The notes: generated from the sequence alone by a model not told the origin. A stretch of 64,000 nucleotides of DNA from Thiosocius sp963736445 (GCA_963736445.1 CAVTOY010000011.1:38302-102301), one strand, 5' to 3'; shown: positions 17,235 to 26,505, numbered from the stretch's first letter. A program made the numbers and translations.

Positions 17235-17824
17235 GTGAAGAAGCACCCTCCCCCGCAGAAACCACGCCCCGTGATATGGCTTGGCCTACTGCTGCCTATC
17301 ATACTCAGCCAGACGGTCTCCTCAGGCCCTACTCTCGGTGACCCCATCCTCGGTGGGCGACTGCTCGTGAAAAACGATGGCCTCGTAACCGCAGAGTTTC
17401 TGGGGAGCGATGCGGGCTACTTCAATTCTCTGTATCTGGGCATCCCCGATACAGATGACCGTTTCGTTTTCGACCAATGGACACCGCTGAATCAGGAAAC
17501 CATCAGCCTTGGGGAATTTTCCGCCGGAACGGACCTGATCTTTCGACTGAATGTGCGCAACACCGGATTGAGTTTCTTTACCGGCGACGCGAATCAAACG
17601 ACGATGGTCTCGCCCATGCGTTGGCGACGACCATCCTCGACGAAGCAGGCACCTACATCACGACGGTTGGCTTCGAAGACCTTCTCGGCGGGGGCGATCT
17701 GGATTTCAACGATTTCGAGTTTCGGTTGACCAACGTGATCGATCCGGTGCTTGTTGCCGCCCCGCCTGTGCTGGCGCTGGGTCTCTTGGGTCTCAGTTAT
17801 CAGCGCCGCCGGAATAGCGGCTGA
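17235..17824 (+). pseudogene. DUF4114 surface protein with one frameshift and a sorting-like tail
   Basis: The first frame (17235-17600) gives a signal peptide and the DUF4114 start (AEFLGSDAGYFNSLYLG, later FRLNVRNTGLSFFTGDANQ). The family continues in the -1 frame with DDGLAHA, then GFEDLLGGGDLDFNDFEFRL, ending in PPVLALGLLGLSYQRRR, a hydrophobic segment with a basic tail like PEP-CTERM sorting signals. One missing base near the AAA run at about 17597 would restore a protein of about 195 residues. So this is either a recent frameshift or an assembly error. DUF4114 domains occur in secreted and surface proteins and may bind Ca2+ through the Asp-rich loop. Confidence 0.8.
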
Positions 17825-17946
17825 GCTGGGTTGGGTCAACTCGCTGCAGAGCAGTCAATCGACCAGACGCTGGCTTTCAGCATAGCTGGCTATGCATGGG
17901 TGCAAAAAATGGGGTAGCCATCAATTACGAACCACCCGGTCTGCAT

Positions 17947-19116
17947 TTAGCCTACCTTGTCACTCGATTCCCCGAGGAAGGCATCGACATCACCAACCGG
18001 ACTATTGCGCAACAGATAGACCCTGAGATTTGTCCGCCGCGAAACATGACCGTTCAGGCTGACCCGCACCGGCTCACGATCGAGAATACCCAAACGCCGG
18101 CTGAGACAGTCAGCACGCCAACGTTTGTTGGCCTTTTTTGCGCGCTCTTCCAGCACAATTCGGGTAAGCGCAAACTCGTCGATCGGCTGTTCGTTAAAGA
18201 CCCGCGTGATGATTTCGCTGCGGGCCTTTTCGAATCCACCTTGCTGAACGCCCATGTCATATAGCGCGGCCAGACAACGCAGGTTGTTTACTGCGACCGG
18301 GGAGATACCCTTCATGAAGGAGAGCGTTGACAGCAGTACCTTGCCATATTTGTCATAGGCGTAGCGCAGCATCACCCCGCGAAACACCTCCTCCCGCCCG
18401 ACTGCCTGGAGATAACCCTTCCAGGGTCGGGACAATCCGTGCTTCGAACTGCCAGTGCTCAAGCCATCGGCCCAACGGACTGCCTTGGCGCGTGATCCGT
18501 CCAGAACCTTCCAAAAGGCATGATAGTCTGGGTCGTTATCTTTAAAGCAGATCCTGAGAAGGGGCCCATTCTCGCCGCGAAAACGACGAAACAGTTCCTG
18601 CAAGGTACCTGATCCCAGGTTGCACTGTATCGGACCGAACGAGAGACCCGCCCCATCGAAATTGCCAGTCACCTGCTGATACGGATCACCGCTGGTCTCG
18701 TATGCGGCAGTGACTTGCATACCGCAATCAAAGGCAGTCTCCGGCTTGATGGGCGGCATGGCGGCCGAGTCCAGTATCTCGAGGTACAAATCACCGCTGG
18801 CCGCTGCTACCCGGCTGACATACTTGTCCCGTTTGAGCTCACGCCCGGCCTTGGCAAGTCCCTCGGCATCGGCGCTACCGACGACGATACACCTTCCCTT
18901 CGCCCCTGGATTGAGAGAGGTCGCAGGTTCAAGTTGCTTGATAGTAATGGCCGTATCCATGCGATCTCGCAGTATTTGCAGTGCAGCAACCAGCTCGCGG
19001 TGTATATGAATTTTTCCCCCGCGGTCGAAGAACTCCTTGACCTTGAAATTGGGTGTTAAGCGGCTGTTGGCAGAGCCGTCAACGATAAAATCGTTGTCGT
19101 AAAGAATCTTTGCCAT
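17947..19116 (-). CDS. Putative cell-wall hydrolase (M15A-like plus chitosanase/lysozyme-like)
   Basis: This protein has 389 residues. Residues 15-65 resemble the N-terminal part of DUF882/peptidase M15A proteins (LTPNFKVKEFFDRGG with IHIHRELVAALQILRDRM). From about residue 130 there is a lysozyme-like block: AAYETSG, with a candidate catalytic Glu, then GNFDGAGLSFGPIQCNLGSG, typical of chitosanase/muramidase-like domains. No signal peptide is seen, so export by lysis or a phage-like device is possible. It stands alone between the DUF4114 gene and the first TIR gene. The two-domain reading is by motif only and the substrate is unknown. Confidence 0.7.
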   Translation of the reverse strand: MAKILYDNDFIVDGSANSRLTPNFKVKEFFDRGGKIHIHRELVAALQILRDRMDTAITIKQLEPATSLNPGAKGRCIVVGSADAEGLAKAGRELKRDKYVSRVAAASGDLYLEILDSAAMPPIKPETAFDCGMQVTAAYETSGDPYQQVTGNFDGAGLSFGPIQCNLGSGTLQELFRRFRGENGPLLRICFKDNDPDYHAFWKVLDGSRAKAVRWADGLSTGSSKHGLSRPWKGYLQAVGREEVFRGVMLRYAYDKYGKVLLSTLSFMKGISPVAVNNLRCLAALYDMGVQQGGFEKARSEIITRVFNEQPIDEFALTRIVLEERAKKANKRWRADCLSRRLGILDREPVRVSLNGHVSRRTNLRVYLLRNSPVGDVDAFLGESSDKVG

Positions 19117-19419
19117 CTTGTTCTCCTCGGAATTCCGTTCAAGTGTCCGACGACGACAACCGAAGACCTAAACCTGTTGAATTGGATTCAATATGAAACC
19201 ACCTTTTCATCTCAGCATGATCCAACCTGAACTTCTATTTGCTTGAAACCTTGAAGCAATGCATGACCGGCGTTGGTTCACGCGAAAACGCAAATCTGGG
19301 TCATCCCGGCATGCAAATCAAAAGTATACCTTGCACTGCTACAAAACATTCAGCGCTGCCGTGCGCAGCGGGTTAATATCTTAATCAGGTTTTCTCACAC
19401 GCAGGAATCACGCGCCAGG

Positions 19420-20235
19420 ATGCCAGGGGTCTTTGTCAGCTATCGTCGGGATGACAGCCAGGGCTTTGCCGGCCGGCTTGCCGACGACCTCGACGAACTT
19501 CTCGGTGACGATCGGGTGTTTCGCGATATCGAGATCCCAATCGGCAGCGACTTCACCGACGTTCTGCACCGTGCCATCGCGGCCAGCGATGCGCTGCTAG
19601 TAGTGATCGGGCGGCACTGGACGGCACATTCGGTCGATGGTTTCGAATCTCGCCTGTTCGAGCCGACCGACTGGGTGCGCACTGAAATCGAGGCGGCGTT
19701 TGCGCAAGGCAAGCAAGTGATACCGGTGCTGGTCGGTGGTGCGCGTATGCCGGCTGCCAACGATCTGCCAGACAGCATCCGCCATCTCGCCCAGCTGCAG
19801 GCGGCGGAGCTCAGCGACCGGCACTGGGACGACGAGATCGACGAACTGGCCGATCGCCTGCGCACTCTGTGCCCCTCGCTGGCCAACGACCGGCCGGCGT
19901 CTGATCGCGCGGAGTCACCGGCCGAGGTTTTGCGCCAGCTGGGCGAACGTTTTCTCGACGAGGTGGCGTCGCGTCGCCGTCCGCGCGTGGAGCCCGCTTA
20001 CAGCCAGCGCCTGTTCGGCTCAATCGGGCGCAGCCTGCGGAAGCTGGCCGGTATGGCGCTGGTCCTGACGCTGATCTATTTCGGCATTCGCCTGTTTGGC
20101 GATCAGTCGATGCTCAGCACCCTCGATGCGTTCGAGGCGCGCCTGCAGATCGGCTGGGAGCGCCTGCAGCACTACCTGCAGCGAGTGCAAACAGCGGGTG
20201 CGATCTCCTCGCTGGTTCTATCATTCAGAGCATGA
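19420..20235 (+). CDS. TIR domain protein with C-terminal membrane segment
   Basis: This protein has 271 residues. An N-terminal TIR domain (residues 1-150) begins GVFVSYRRDDSQGFAGRLAD and carries VFRDIEIPIGSDF (BB-loop region). The candidate catalytic Glu lies in DWVRTEIEAAFAQGK, and VIPVLVGGARMP follows. After a linker, one membrane segment lies at about residues 208-225, then a helical tail. Bacterial TIR domains cleave NAD+ or signal in immune systems; the membrane segment suggests a membrane-attached effector. ATG 19420 is chosen as the start nearest the domain; the frame is open to 19273. The 303 bases before it hold no gene. The next gene in the same direction is the cNMP-binding protein. 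Confidence 0.88.
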   Translation: MPGVFVSYRRDDSQGFAGRLADDLDELLGDDRVFRDIEIPIGSDFTDVLHRAIAASDALLVVIGRHWTAHSVDGFESRLFEPTDWVRTEIEAAFAQGKQVIPVLVGGARMPAANDLPDSIRHLAQLQAAELSDRHWDDEIDELADRLRTLCPSLANDRPASDRAESPAEVLRQLGERFLDEVASRRRPRVEPAYSQRLFGSIGRSLRKLAGMALVLTLIYFGIRLFGDQSMLSTLDAFEARLQIGWERLQHYLQRVQTAGAISSLVLSFRA

Positions 20236-20607
20236 TTGAATCGGATTCCCTGTCCGCACCTAATCCCCATGCGCTCGGCGCGATGCTGTTGACCGAGTTT
20301 GCGCCGGTACTGGTCACGCGCCGGTTCTGTCGCAAACACTGCAGGGAGCCTAGCCTCAATCACCTGACGCCGCCGGTCGAAGACTATTTTGGGCGAGAGT
20401 CGATTGGGTCGCGCGAAAAAGAAGAAAGCTAAAGAACGGAAACTGACGCAAAACTTGGTCGTCCCTAATAACTACGCGCACGTTGCCGTCGCCACTGAAC
20501 TTCAGGCACACTCGTGGTCGCAAGGCTACAGGCGGAAACCACTTTGAACCGACGGGCCCTCGATCAAGCTGCGCACCCTGCCCCGACGTCGCTGCAAAGG
20601 TGAGGCA
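20236..20607 (+). other. Intergenic region, no gene seen
   Basis: These 372 bases lie between the first TIR gene and the cNMP-binding gene. A 66-codon open frame at 20232-20432 has no signal, ribosome-binding site or recognisable motif and was not accepted. The promoter of the cNMP-binding gene is expected here. Confidence 0.35.
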
Positions 20608-22506
20608 ATGAAAACGTTTCTGCGTGGTTTGCAGGTTTTATCGGGATTGAGTGATCAGGAAATCGACCTACTGGCGCGAGCGGCACAAGAACGGCATTTT
20701 CGCACCGGCGAACGGATCATACTCAAGGACGAACCCGGAAGATCGGCGTACATACTCAAAGACGGAACGGCCGAGGCAGTCATCGAGAAACGCAACGCCG
20801 AGCCGATGCGTCTGTCGATGATCCATGCGGGTGAGATGTTTGGCGAATTGGCGCTGTTTGACGATGCGCCGCGATCGGCGACTGTTGTCGCGACTACCGA
20901 TTGCGATGTGGTCGAGATCCGTCGCGATGCCTTCGTCCAGGAAATCGCGCAGAACCCGGCAATGGCGCTCAAGCTGCTGTCGCTGCTGGCACAGCGATTG
21001 CGCCGTGCAGAGAGCGTCATCAGTGATTTCTCCGACCGCATCTATGGCGACGTCCTGCCGCGTCTGCAGGACGCGGTATCGGCGCAGCTGGACTCGGCCA
21101 AGATCATCTGCGAAGAATCCAGAAAGCGTGCCGAGTCAACGATTGAGCACGCCAGGCGCCTGCAGGAAACGACGGACCAGCATTGGACCACGCTGAGCCG
21201 GATCGGCACCGTGGTCGGCCTGCTGGTGCTAGCGGGTGGCGCATTGACGGCTTTTCTCGGATTGAATCGGGTCGAGTTCGTTGCTCAACAGGCCGTGGAC
21301 GAGGCGGTCGAGCCGCTGGCGGGTTTTGTTGGTCAGATCGAGCGAAGCAAAGCGGCGTATGAGACGTTGCAGACCGAGACGGCGAAGTTTTTCAGCGACG
21401 CCAGGGAGAAGCTCGAACGTGATGTGAAGGATCTTGAGGTGATGCGGCAAACCGCGCTCGAACTCGACAAAATGCGCCGCGACCTGCAGTTGGATGGCGG
21501 CCCGGACGCCAGTCTGCCGAAACGGGTGACGGGCGAAATGGCACGGGACTTTATCGCGGCCCGTCGCAACCTGATCGATCAATACTTCAAACAGCCGACC
21601 CGCTGGGAACCGGAGATTCTGATCGAGGCGCTCGATCTGTTGAAAGAGGCACTTGATCGCCGTTTCATGACGTTAAAGCAAGAACAATGGGCGTACGTTG
21701 TCGACACGGTGATTCAGGCTTTGAGGAATCCTCCCGATCATTGGCGCCTCCGGGTGAAGTTGCGCGAAGTAACGGAAAAATTTTATGCCGCCATGGTGGC
21801 TTCCGGCTATCAGCGTGGTGTGCGGGATATGATCGGGAGGATGCAGGCGCAGCTCGAGAAAGGCGAGTTGGGGGCGCAAGCGTCAAGTCTGACGGCAACG
21901 ATCCTGGCCAGGTTCCGGTTTGACTCGAAGTCCGTGAAGCTCGAGCTGAGCGCATTGCAGCAGAGTGGCTCCCGCTGGCGGGGCAGCGGGGCGGCGGTCG
22001 ACCTGGTGGCACTCGGTGACAAGAGCGCATGGTCGACTCTCAGAACGGCCCTTGCCGGTCAATTCGTGACCGGTTCAACCGTTGACAGTGAGGAAGCACG
22101 CGAGCGCCGCGTTGCGGCGGCCTTCCCGGCCGCTTATCAGATAGCCGAGCGGGCGACCCAGGGCGACCCCGGCGACCGTCGGCGTTTCAGCATCGAGATA
22201 CTCGACCGGCAGTTGAATGCTGATCGGCTGGCAGCCCATCTCGATCCCTGGCCGAAAGATGCCCCGGTCGGAGCCGACCTTGTCGGCTACACAATTTTCC
22301 AGGGACTGATCCGCGACCCCGACAGCAGCAACCTTTTTTCCTGGCAGTATTCGTGTGATCTCGTCTGCGACCTGGGTTGCAGCGCGAATGAGGACACTGG
22401 CGGCGGGCAGTGGTGCGCGCCCTGTCTTGACGGCCTGAAGGATCAGTACATGCACGGCACCGAAGCACCCGTCCGGCTAAACCGGCCATGCGGTGAAGCA
22501 CCATGA
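20608..22506 (+). CDS. Cyclic-nucleotide-binding domain membrane protein
   Basis: This 632-residue protein has an N-terminal cNMP-binding domain (residues 1-135) with the phosphate-binding cassette FGELALFDDAPRSATVVA. A helical coiled stretch follows at about 140-195, then one membrane segment at about 200-220 (IGTVVGLLVLAGGALTAFLG) and a second coiled coil at about 225-300. The soluble C-terminal half of about 330 residues was not recognised and ends with Cys-rich pairs (CDLVCDLGCS, WCAPC). There is no DNA-binding helix after the cNMP domain, so it is not a CRP regulator. It lies between two TIR genes in the same direction. A sensor or effector gated by a cyclic nucleotide is possible; this is inference. 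Confidence 0.85.
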   Translation: MKTFLRGLQVLSGLSDQEIDLLARAAQERHFRTGERIILKDEPGRSAYILKDGTAEAVIEKRNAEPMRLSMIHAGEMFGELALFDDAPRSATVVATTDCDVVEIRRDAFVQEIAQNPAMALKLLSLLAQRLRRAESVISDFSDRIYGDVLPRLQDAVSAQLDSAKIICEESRKRAESTIEHARRLQETTDQHWTTLSRIGTVVGLLVLAGGALTAFLGLNRVEFVAQQAVDEAVEPLAGFVGQIERSKAAYETLQTETAKFFSDAREKLERDVKDLEVMRQTALELDKMRRDLQLDGGPDASLPKRVTGEMARDFIAARRNLIDQYFKQPTRWEPEILIEALDLLKEALDRRFMTLKQEQWAYVVDTVIQALRNPPDHWRLRVKLREVTEKFYAAMVASGYQRGVRDMIGRMQAQLEKGELGAQASSLTATILARFRFDSKSVKLELSALQQSGSRWRGSGAAVDLVALGDKSAWSTLRTALAGQFVTGSTVDSEEARERRVAAAFPAAYQIAERATQGDPGDRRRFSIEILDRQLNADRLAAHLDPWPKDAPVGADLVGYTIFQGLIRDPDSSNLFSWQYSCDLVCDLGCSANEDTGGGQWCAPCLDGLKDQYMHGTEAPVRLNRPCGEAP

Positions 22507-22846
22507 TACTGACGCCCGGGGACCCCACGCCCACACAACGGCCCGGTAGCCGCGTCCCGGCAGCTACCGTCTATGTTGCCGTCGAGCGAACAGGCAATTT
22601 CGCGCACGCACCGTCTGCGGTCGACCGCTTGACCCGCTGACCAGCGGTTTTGATGGGCCCCGTCGGGAGGCCGGTTACGAAACGGATGCAGCCCGTGCCG
22701 AAAGCGCTGATTTGCAACACAGCGGTGCGAGTTGACCCTAAGAATGCTGCCATGCAAAGGGTGCTATATTTTTTTCATCAGACATCTACGTCTGCGACAA
22801 CAACCGAGGTCGATCGGCCCTCGTGGCCGGTCGGGAATGCGCTGCG
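22507..22846 (+). other. Intergenic region, no gene seen
   Basis: These 340 bases precede the TIR-FHA gene. No open frame with a start signal or family motif was found on either strand. The stretch 22760-22780 has a T-run (ATATTTTTTTCATC) and may be a terminator tail or promoter element. Confidence 0.35.
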
Positions 22847-23575
22847 ATGGATGACATCTTTCTGAGTTACTCGAGAAAAGACCACACCAGCGCCGAAAAA
22901 TTGAAGCAGCGCATCGAGGGTCTCGGCTATACCGTATGGATGGACACCGAAGACATCCGCGGTGGCGACCTGTGGCGTCGGCAGATCGTGGAGGGTATCG
23001 AGCAATGCCGTCTTTACATCATCCTACTCAGCGCGCACTCGATCGAGTCCGACAATGTCCGTCGCGAACTGGATCTGGCGCGAGCGAAGCGCGTACCGAT
23101 TCTGCCCGTATCTGCGCATCCAGCGCCGCCGGGGTTGTCGCGTGAAATCGAGTATCAGCTGGTTGGCCTGCAAATGGTCGAAGAAAACCTGTTCGAAAAC
23201 GAGCAGAGGGCCGAGGCACTTTTGGACGGTCTGGCCCTGGCGCCGCATACCGCTTTCATGCCGGCCTTCCTGGCGGCCTATCTGCAGCCCGACCGCGGCC
23301 CCGCGATTCCTTTGTTTGGCGAGCGTCAGACCGTCGGCCGAGGTCGGCAGGCGGACGTCGACCTGTCGGATCTCGACCGCGATCGATTTGTCTCCAAGCA
23401 GCATGCCGAGCTGCAGTGCCGTGATGGTGTCTGGAAGCTGATCACAAGTGAGAGGGCCAGCAACCCGACACTCGTGAACGGCAAGGCGTATCCGAAGGGC
23501 ACTGAAATCGATCTGAAAAATGGTGACCAGATAACGTTCGCGAACGTCACCCTTCGGTTCGTGCAGGAAGGGTAG
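22847..23575 (+). CDS. TIR-FHA fusion protein
   Basis: This protein has 242 residues. An N-terminal TIR domain (about 1-135) opens DDIFLSYSRKDHTSAEKLKQ, with VWMDTEDIRGGDLW and the candidate catalytic Glu in DNVRRELDLARAKRVPILPV. A C-terminal FHA domain (about 150-242) shows VGRGRQADVDLSDLD, then FVSKQHAELQ (the conserved Ser and His) and NPTLVNGK. FHA domains bind phosphothreonine peptides, so a Ser/Thr-kinase-dependent recruitment of a TIR effector is suggested. No kinase gene is in the window. ATG 22847 is preferred to the GTG at 22823. It is the third gene of the plus-strand TIR/cNMP/TIR run. Confidence 0.92.
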   Translation: MDDIFLSYSRKDHTSAEKLKQRIEGLGYTVWMDTEDIRGGDLWRRQIVEGIEQCRLYIILLSAHSIESDNVRRELDLARAKRVPILPVSAHPAPPGLSREIEYQLVGLQMVEENLFENEQRAEALLDGLALAPHTAFMPAFLAAYLQPDRGPAIPLFGERQTVGRGRQADVDLSDLDRDRFVSKQHAELQCRDGVWKLITSERASNPTLVNGKAYPKGTEIDLKNGDQITFANVTLRFVQEG

Positions 23576-23988
23576 CCCGGCTTTGTTGCTGACCATCAGG
23601 CGGGCTGGTGCCGACGAGGCCGACTGCACATCTCGGCGATGGTTTGGCTGAGTGGTCAACGGCTTCCCGGCCGAGCCAAGTCGCGACGCGCTTGGCCTCC
23701 GATGCGTTGGCCGCGAGATGCGGGGCCGTGTAACAGAGGAAGACTCGTTCCATAAAATGCTATCGCGGTCTGGGAGAAAGAAGGACGATGAAACCGGGAC
23801 TGACGGCGTGCCGGCCTATTGAAGCATGGTTTGCATTCTGCTCAAATCTCCAAGACTAGTGGCCGACACACCACCCCGAGACGCAGCTCGCGGGCTGCAC
23901 GTACACCGCGCGGTGATCCCTGTGGCCCTGCTGAACAGGCGGCGCATCGTAGCGCCCTTTGCCCATCCCACGCCTGAGGGAATACCCG
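23576..23988 (+). other. Intergenic region, no gene seen
   Basis: These 413 bases hold no supported gene. A short minus-strand frame (23547-23753) has no family motif. GAGGGA at about 23973 is the ribosome-binding site of the next gene. Confidence 0.35.
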
Positions 23989-24378
23989 ATGAGACAACGC
24001 TTCCGCCGCAAACCCGACCAGGCCGTCTCGGCCGTCCGACTCGCGCTGGATTTCGACGGCTTCAGTTACCGGAAGTGGGGCGACACGCAGCGCGCAGCCG
24101 CGGGCGACTGGCTCATCGACAATAACGGCGAAGTCTACACGGTGAGCTCGGAAACTTTCGCGCGTACATACCGGGAAGTCAGCCCGGGCCGCTGGGTGAA
24201 AGTGGCGCCCGTGTGGGCCGAACGCGCGTCCGAATCCGGCAGCGTTGCCACGCAGGAAGGCCGGACACACTACGAAGCGGGAGACTGGCTCGTGTCGAAC
24301 CGCGAAAATGGTGAAGATGCCTATGCGATCAGCGCCGGAAAGTTCGAGAAGCTGTACGAGCCCGATCCTGACCGGTAG
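23989..24378 (+). CDS. Small duplicated-domain protein (GDWL repeats)
   Basis: This 129-residue protein contains two copies of one motif: AGDWLIDNNGEVYTVSSETF with RTY (about residues 35-65), and AGDWLVSNRENGEDAYAIS with FEKLYEP (about 93-125). This small all-beta module recurs in phage and bacterial proteins as a PGDYG-like domain of unknown function. There is no signal peptide, so it is cytoplasmic. GAGGGA stands about ten bases before ATG 23989, preferred over an upstream in-frame ATG. It lies between the TIR-FHA gene and a decayed gene on the opposite strand. Confidence 0.75.
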   Translation: MRQRFRRKPDQAVSAVRLALDFDGFSYRKWGDTQRAAAGDWLIDNNGEVYTVSSETFARTYREVSPGRWVKVAPVWAERASESGSVATQEGRTHYEAGDWLVSNRENGEDAYAISAGKFEKLYEPDPDR

Positions 24379-24379
24379 C

Positions 24380-24805
24380 TTGGCCTCCTTGTCCTTCGCT
24401 TCCCGGCTGCCGATATCGTCGCCCATGGGCTGAGAGTACAGGTCGAGACGTGGGAAAGGTCGAAGTGAAAAGCCGCGCCCTGCTCTTGCATCAGCATGAT
24501 AGTGTGTGGGCGCAACGCGTGACCTACACCCAATTCGCAGACTGCGTTAACGTTACCGACGGAGATATCTGCGACCACCAGATCGGCGGGCAACAGCATC
24601 TCGTACATTAGGGCATCAATCCTGCCGCATCCAGCATCTTGTCCGCACGAATGCAGCGCAACCCCGCTTCTTGCAGGGCCGCCTCAATGATCAACTCCTA
24701 GGTGGCATCGAGATCCAGGGTGCAGGCCTTGTGATCTTTCGTGTAGGCCGTCTTCTTGCCGAAATCCATGACCACGAAGCATGTCTTCCGTGTGTCCTCC
24801 GGCAT
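24380..24805 (-). pseudogene. Decayed DUF4071/TRAFs-binding family effector, N-terminal remnant
   Basis: Reading the minus strand from ATG 24805 gives RKTCFVVMDFGKKTAY, then an in-frame TAG in place of a Tyr codon, then LIIEAALQEAGLRCIRADKM. After a frameshift it continues YEMLLPADLVVADISVGN and CELGVGHALRPHTIMLM, and after another, MGDDIGSREAKDKEA. These are the ordered motifs of the N-terminal domain of the DUF4071 (MAP3K TRAFs-binding) family, a nucleoside-deoxyribosyltransferase-like fold. The rest of the gene is absent. It starts 33 bases after the protease gene on the same strand, so the operon once had three genes. Confidence 0.7.
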
Positions 24806-24837
24806 GTCTTACTTGCGCTCCACCAACAGATCCTCAG

Positions 24838-26505
24838 TCAGTGCGATGCTGATGGGGCAGCGCGTAGCTCTTCTGCCAGCGCCTTGATGACCGACTGGAC
24901 CCAGATACCCTCATTGGCTTTGTACGTGCCCGGCTGATCGCGGAGCTTCGGCATCTGGTGGCTGCCGGCATGATGCAGCCCAACCAGTTTCCATTGCGCA
25001 TTGAACACCGGGCTGCCCGAACTGCCGCCCTCCGTCGGCGCGCGGTAGTGCAGGTACGGAGCCTCGTGATCCAGGAGCACGTTGTCCTGAATCGAAAAGG
25101 AAAGGGACCCCCCTTTGGGATGCCCGATGATATACACCCGTTGGTCGCCGTCCGGGACGGGTAACCGGGGATGTACCGGAAACGGGTCCACACCTCCAGG
25201 GACGCTCTCGAGCCGCAAAATTGTCGCATCGAGTTTCCAGGGGGGTGAGGTCCAGACGAGCTCGGATACAGCGTACTCCTCATCAGCGCATCCCTCTTCG
25301 TGGAGTAGCTGAAAGGTAACCACGGCATCCTGGGGAGCGAGCGCATCCTTGACGTCGGGATTATCAGACACGACATGGGCGTTTGTAATGAGTAGATAGT
25401 CTTCGCCCAGCTTCTCGTGTAAATCTCGACCACGCACCAGAAATCCCGTTCCGTATCCTTGCCCGGTCACGTGCTCAATCCGCGCGACTGCACGCGCCCG
25501 TTCGATTGCGCGTAACATGAACTTGTAGCTGTGGTAGCGGACTGACCCTAGGATTTTCTCCAGATGCTCGGGGGATTCTCCCGCCAACGCACCGGCGCGC
25601 AGCTCCTTTGCATCGACGGTGACCGTACCTCCTTGCCGTTGAAGTAACTCAGCGCGAAGGACAGGCAGGAGCCTCGCACCCGGTTCTTTGTCGACATCCA
25701 GCCGCCAGATCTCTTCCAGTTGTCGCAAGGCACTGCCAATCTCGAAAGCATCGGCCTGCGGCTCACTGACGTAACGCTGCAGCCACTGCGCGGCCTCATC
25801 GTGCTGTTCCAGCGCCACACAGGCCTCCATGGCCGTCCCGGAATCCCACATGCTAGCCCGCCAGTTTTCCCAGAGCTCTGACATGCGTGCGAGCACGGCT
25901 TTGGCAATGGCCCGCCCTCGTTGTCCCGGATCGCCGATGTCCTCTATCTTGACGTGATCCTTCTCCGCTCGTAGCAATAAAGCGGCCGAGTTGATACCGT
26001 GCCACGAGTGTGCGTTGGGATCGCTGTCGTACACAGCGAGATAGGCCCTTATCGCTTCACTCAACGCAGCGGCGGCCCTTTCCGATCCAACGCCGCCAAT
26101 ATTGACATACACTTGCTTGTAGGCTCGCCCTAGCAGCCCGCGTGCTTCCGCCAACTCGAATTCCTGCCCCTCAATGCCTTGCGTGTCTGCCACCAGCGCA
26201 TTGAGGTAGTGCACCGCTGCACTCAGCTCGCCCTGATCGAGCAACGCCTGCGCATATTGCCTGCGAATTCGCGAGCTTGTCAGACCGTTTTGGATAAACG
26301 CATCGGCGACGCGTCGTAACTGCTCGAAGCAACGCTTGCGCTGCAGGCTGCCCAGGACACTCTTCGCAAAACCCTCGTCAGGGCAAAAGGTGGTGGTATT
26401 GAGGCGCTGGACTAAGGAGTCACACCGGGAGCCGATCTCTGTGAGGTCAAAACGTTTCAGGGCATCGTTCAGCCCGGCCTCAAACTCGCTCTCGTTCCAG
26501 TCCAT
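24838..26505 (-). CDS. TPR/TRAFs-binding domain fused to trypsin-like serine protease
   Basis: This protein has 555 residues. The N-terminal 290 residues are helical and match the DUF4071/TRAFs-binding type (GLLGRAYKQVYVN, AIRAYLAVYDSDPNAHSWHG followed by INSAALLL). Residues of about 330-540 form a trypsin-like domain with His377 in LITNAHVV, Asp426 in WKLDATIL and Ser496 in TEGGSSGSPVF. No signal peptide is seen, so this is an intracellular protease. Such fusions occur in bacterial conflict systems, where the protease acts on or activates partner effectors. It lies 15 bases after the hydrolase gene stop and 33 before the decayed DUF4071 gene, so the three form one operon. Confidence 0.9.
   Translation of the reverse strand: MDWNESEFEAGLNDALKRFDLTEIGSRCDSLVQRLNTTTFCPDEGFAKSVLGSLQRKRCFEQLRRVADAFIQNGLTSSRIRRQYAQALLDQGELSAAVHYLNALVADTQGIEGQEFELAEARGLLGRAYKQVYVNIGGVGSERAAAALSEAIRAYLAVYDSDPNAHSWHGINSAALLLRAEKDHVKIEDIGDPGQRGRAIAKAVLARMSELWENWRASMWDSGTAMEACVALEQHDEAAQWLQRYVSEPQADAFEIGSALRQLEEIWRLDVDKEPGARLLPVLRAELLQRQGGTVTVDAKELRAGALAGESPEHLEKILGSVRYHSYKFMLRAIERARAVARIEHVTGQGYGTGFLVRGRDLHEKLGEDYLLITNAHVVSDNPDVKDALAPQDAVVTFQLLHEEGCADEEYAVSELVWTSPPWKLDATILRLESVPGGVDPFPVHPRLPVPDGDQRVYIIGHPKGGSLSFSIQDNVLLDHEAPYLHYRAPTEGGSSGSPVFNAQWKLVGLHHAGSHQMPKLRDQPGTYKANEGIWVQSVIKALAEELRAAPSASH

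Noticed and set aside
17590..17605. Programmed -1 frameshift in the DUF4114 gene
   Set aside because: The sequence AATCAAACGACG is not a canonical X-XXY-YYZ slippery heptamer and no following structure was evident; a simple indel is likelier.
20232..20432. 66-codon frame after the first TIR gene
   Set aside because: No ribosome-binding site, family motif or distinctive composition.
23547..23753. 68-codon minus-strand frame starting MERVFLCYTAP, slightly TIR-like
   Set aside because: Only the first few residues recall a TIR strand; there is no BB-loop or Glu region and it overlaps the end of the TIR-FHA gene.
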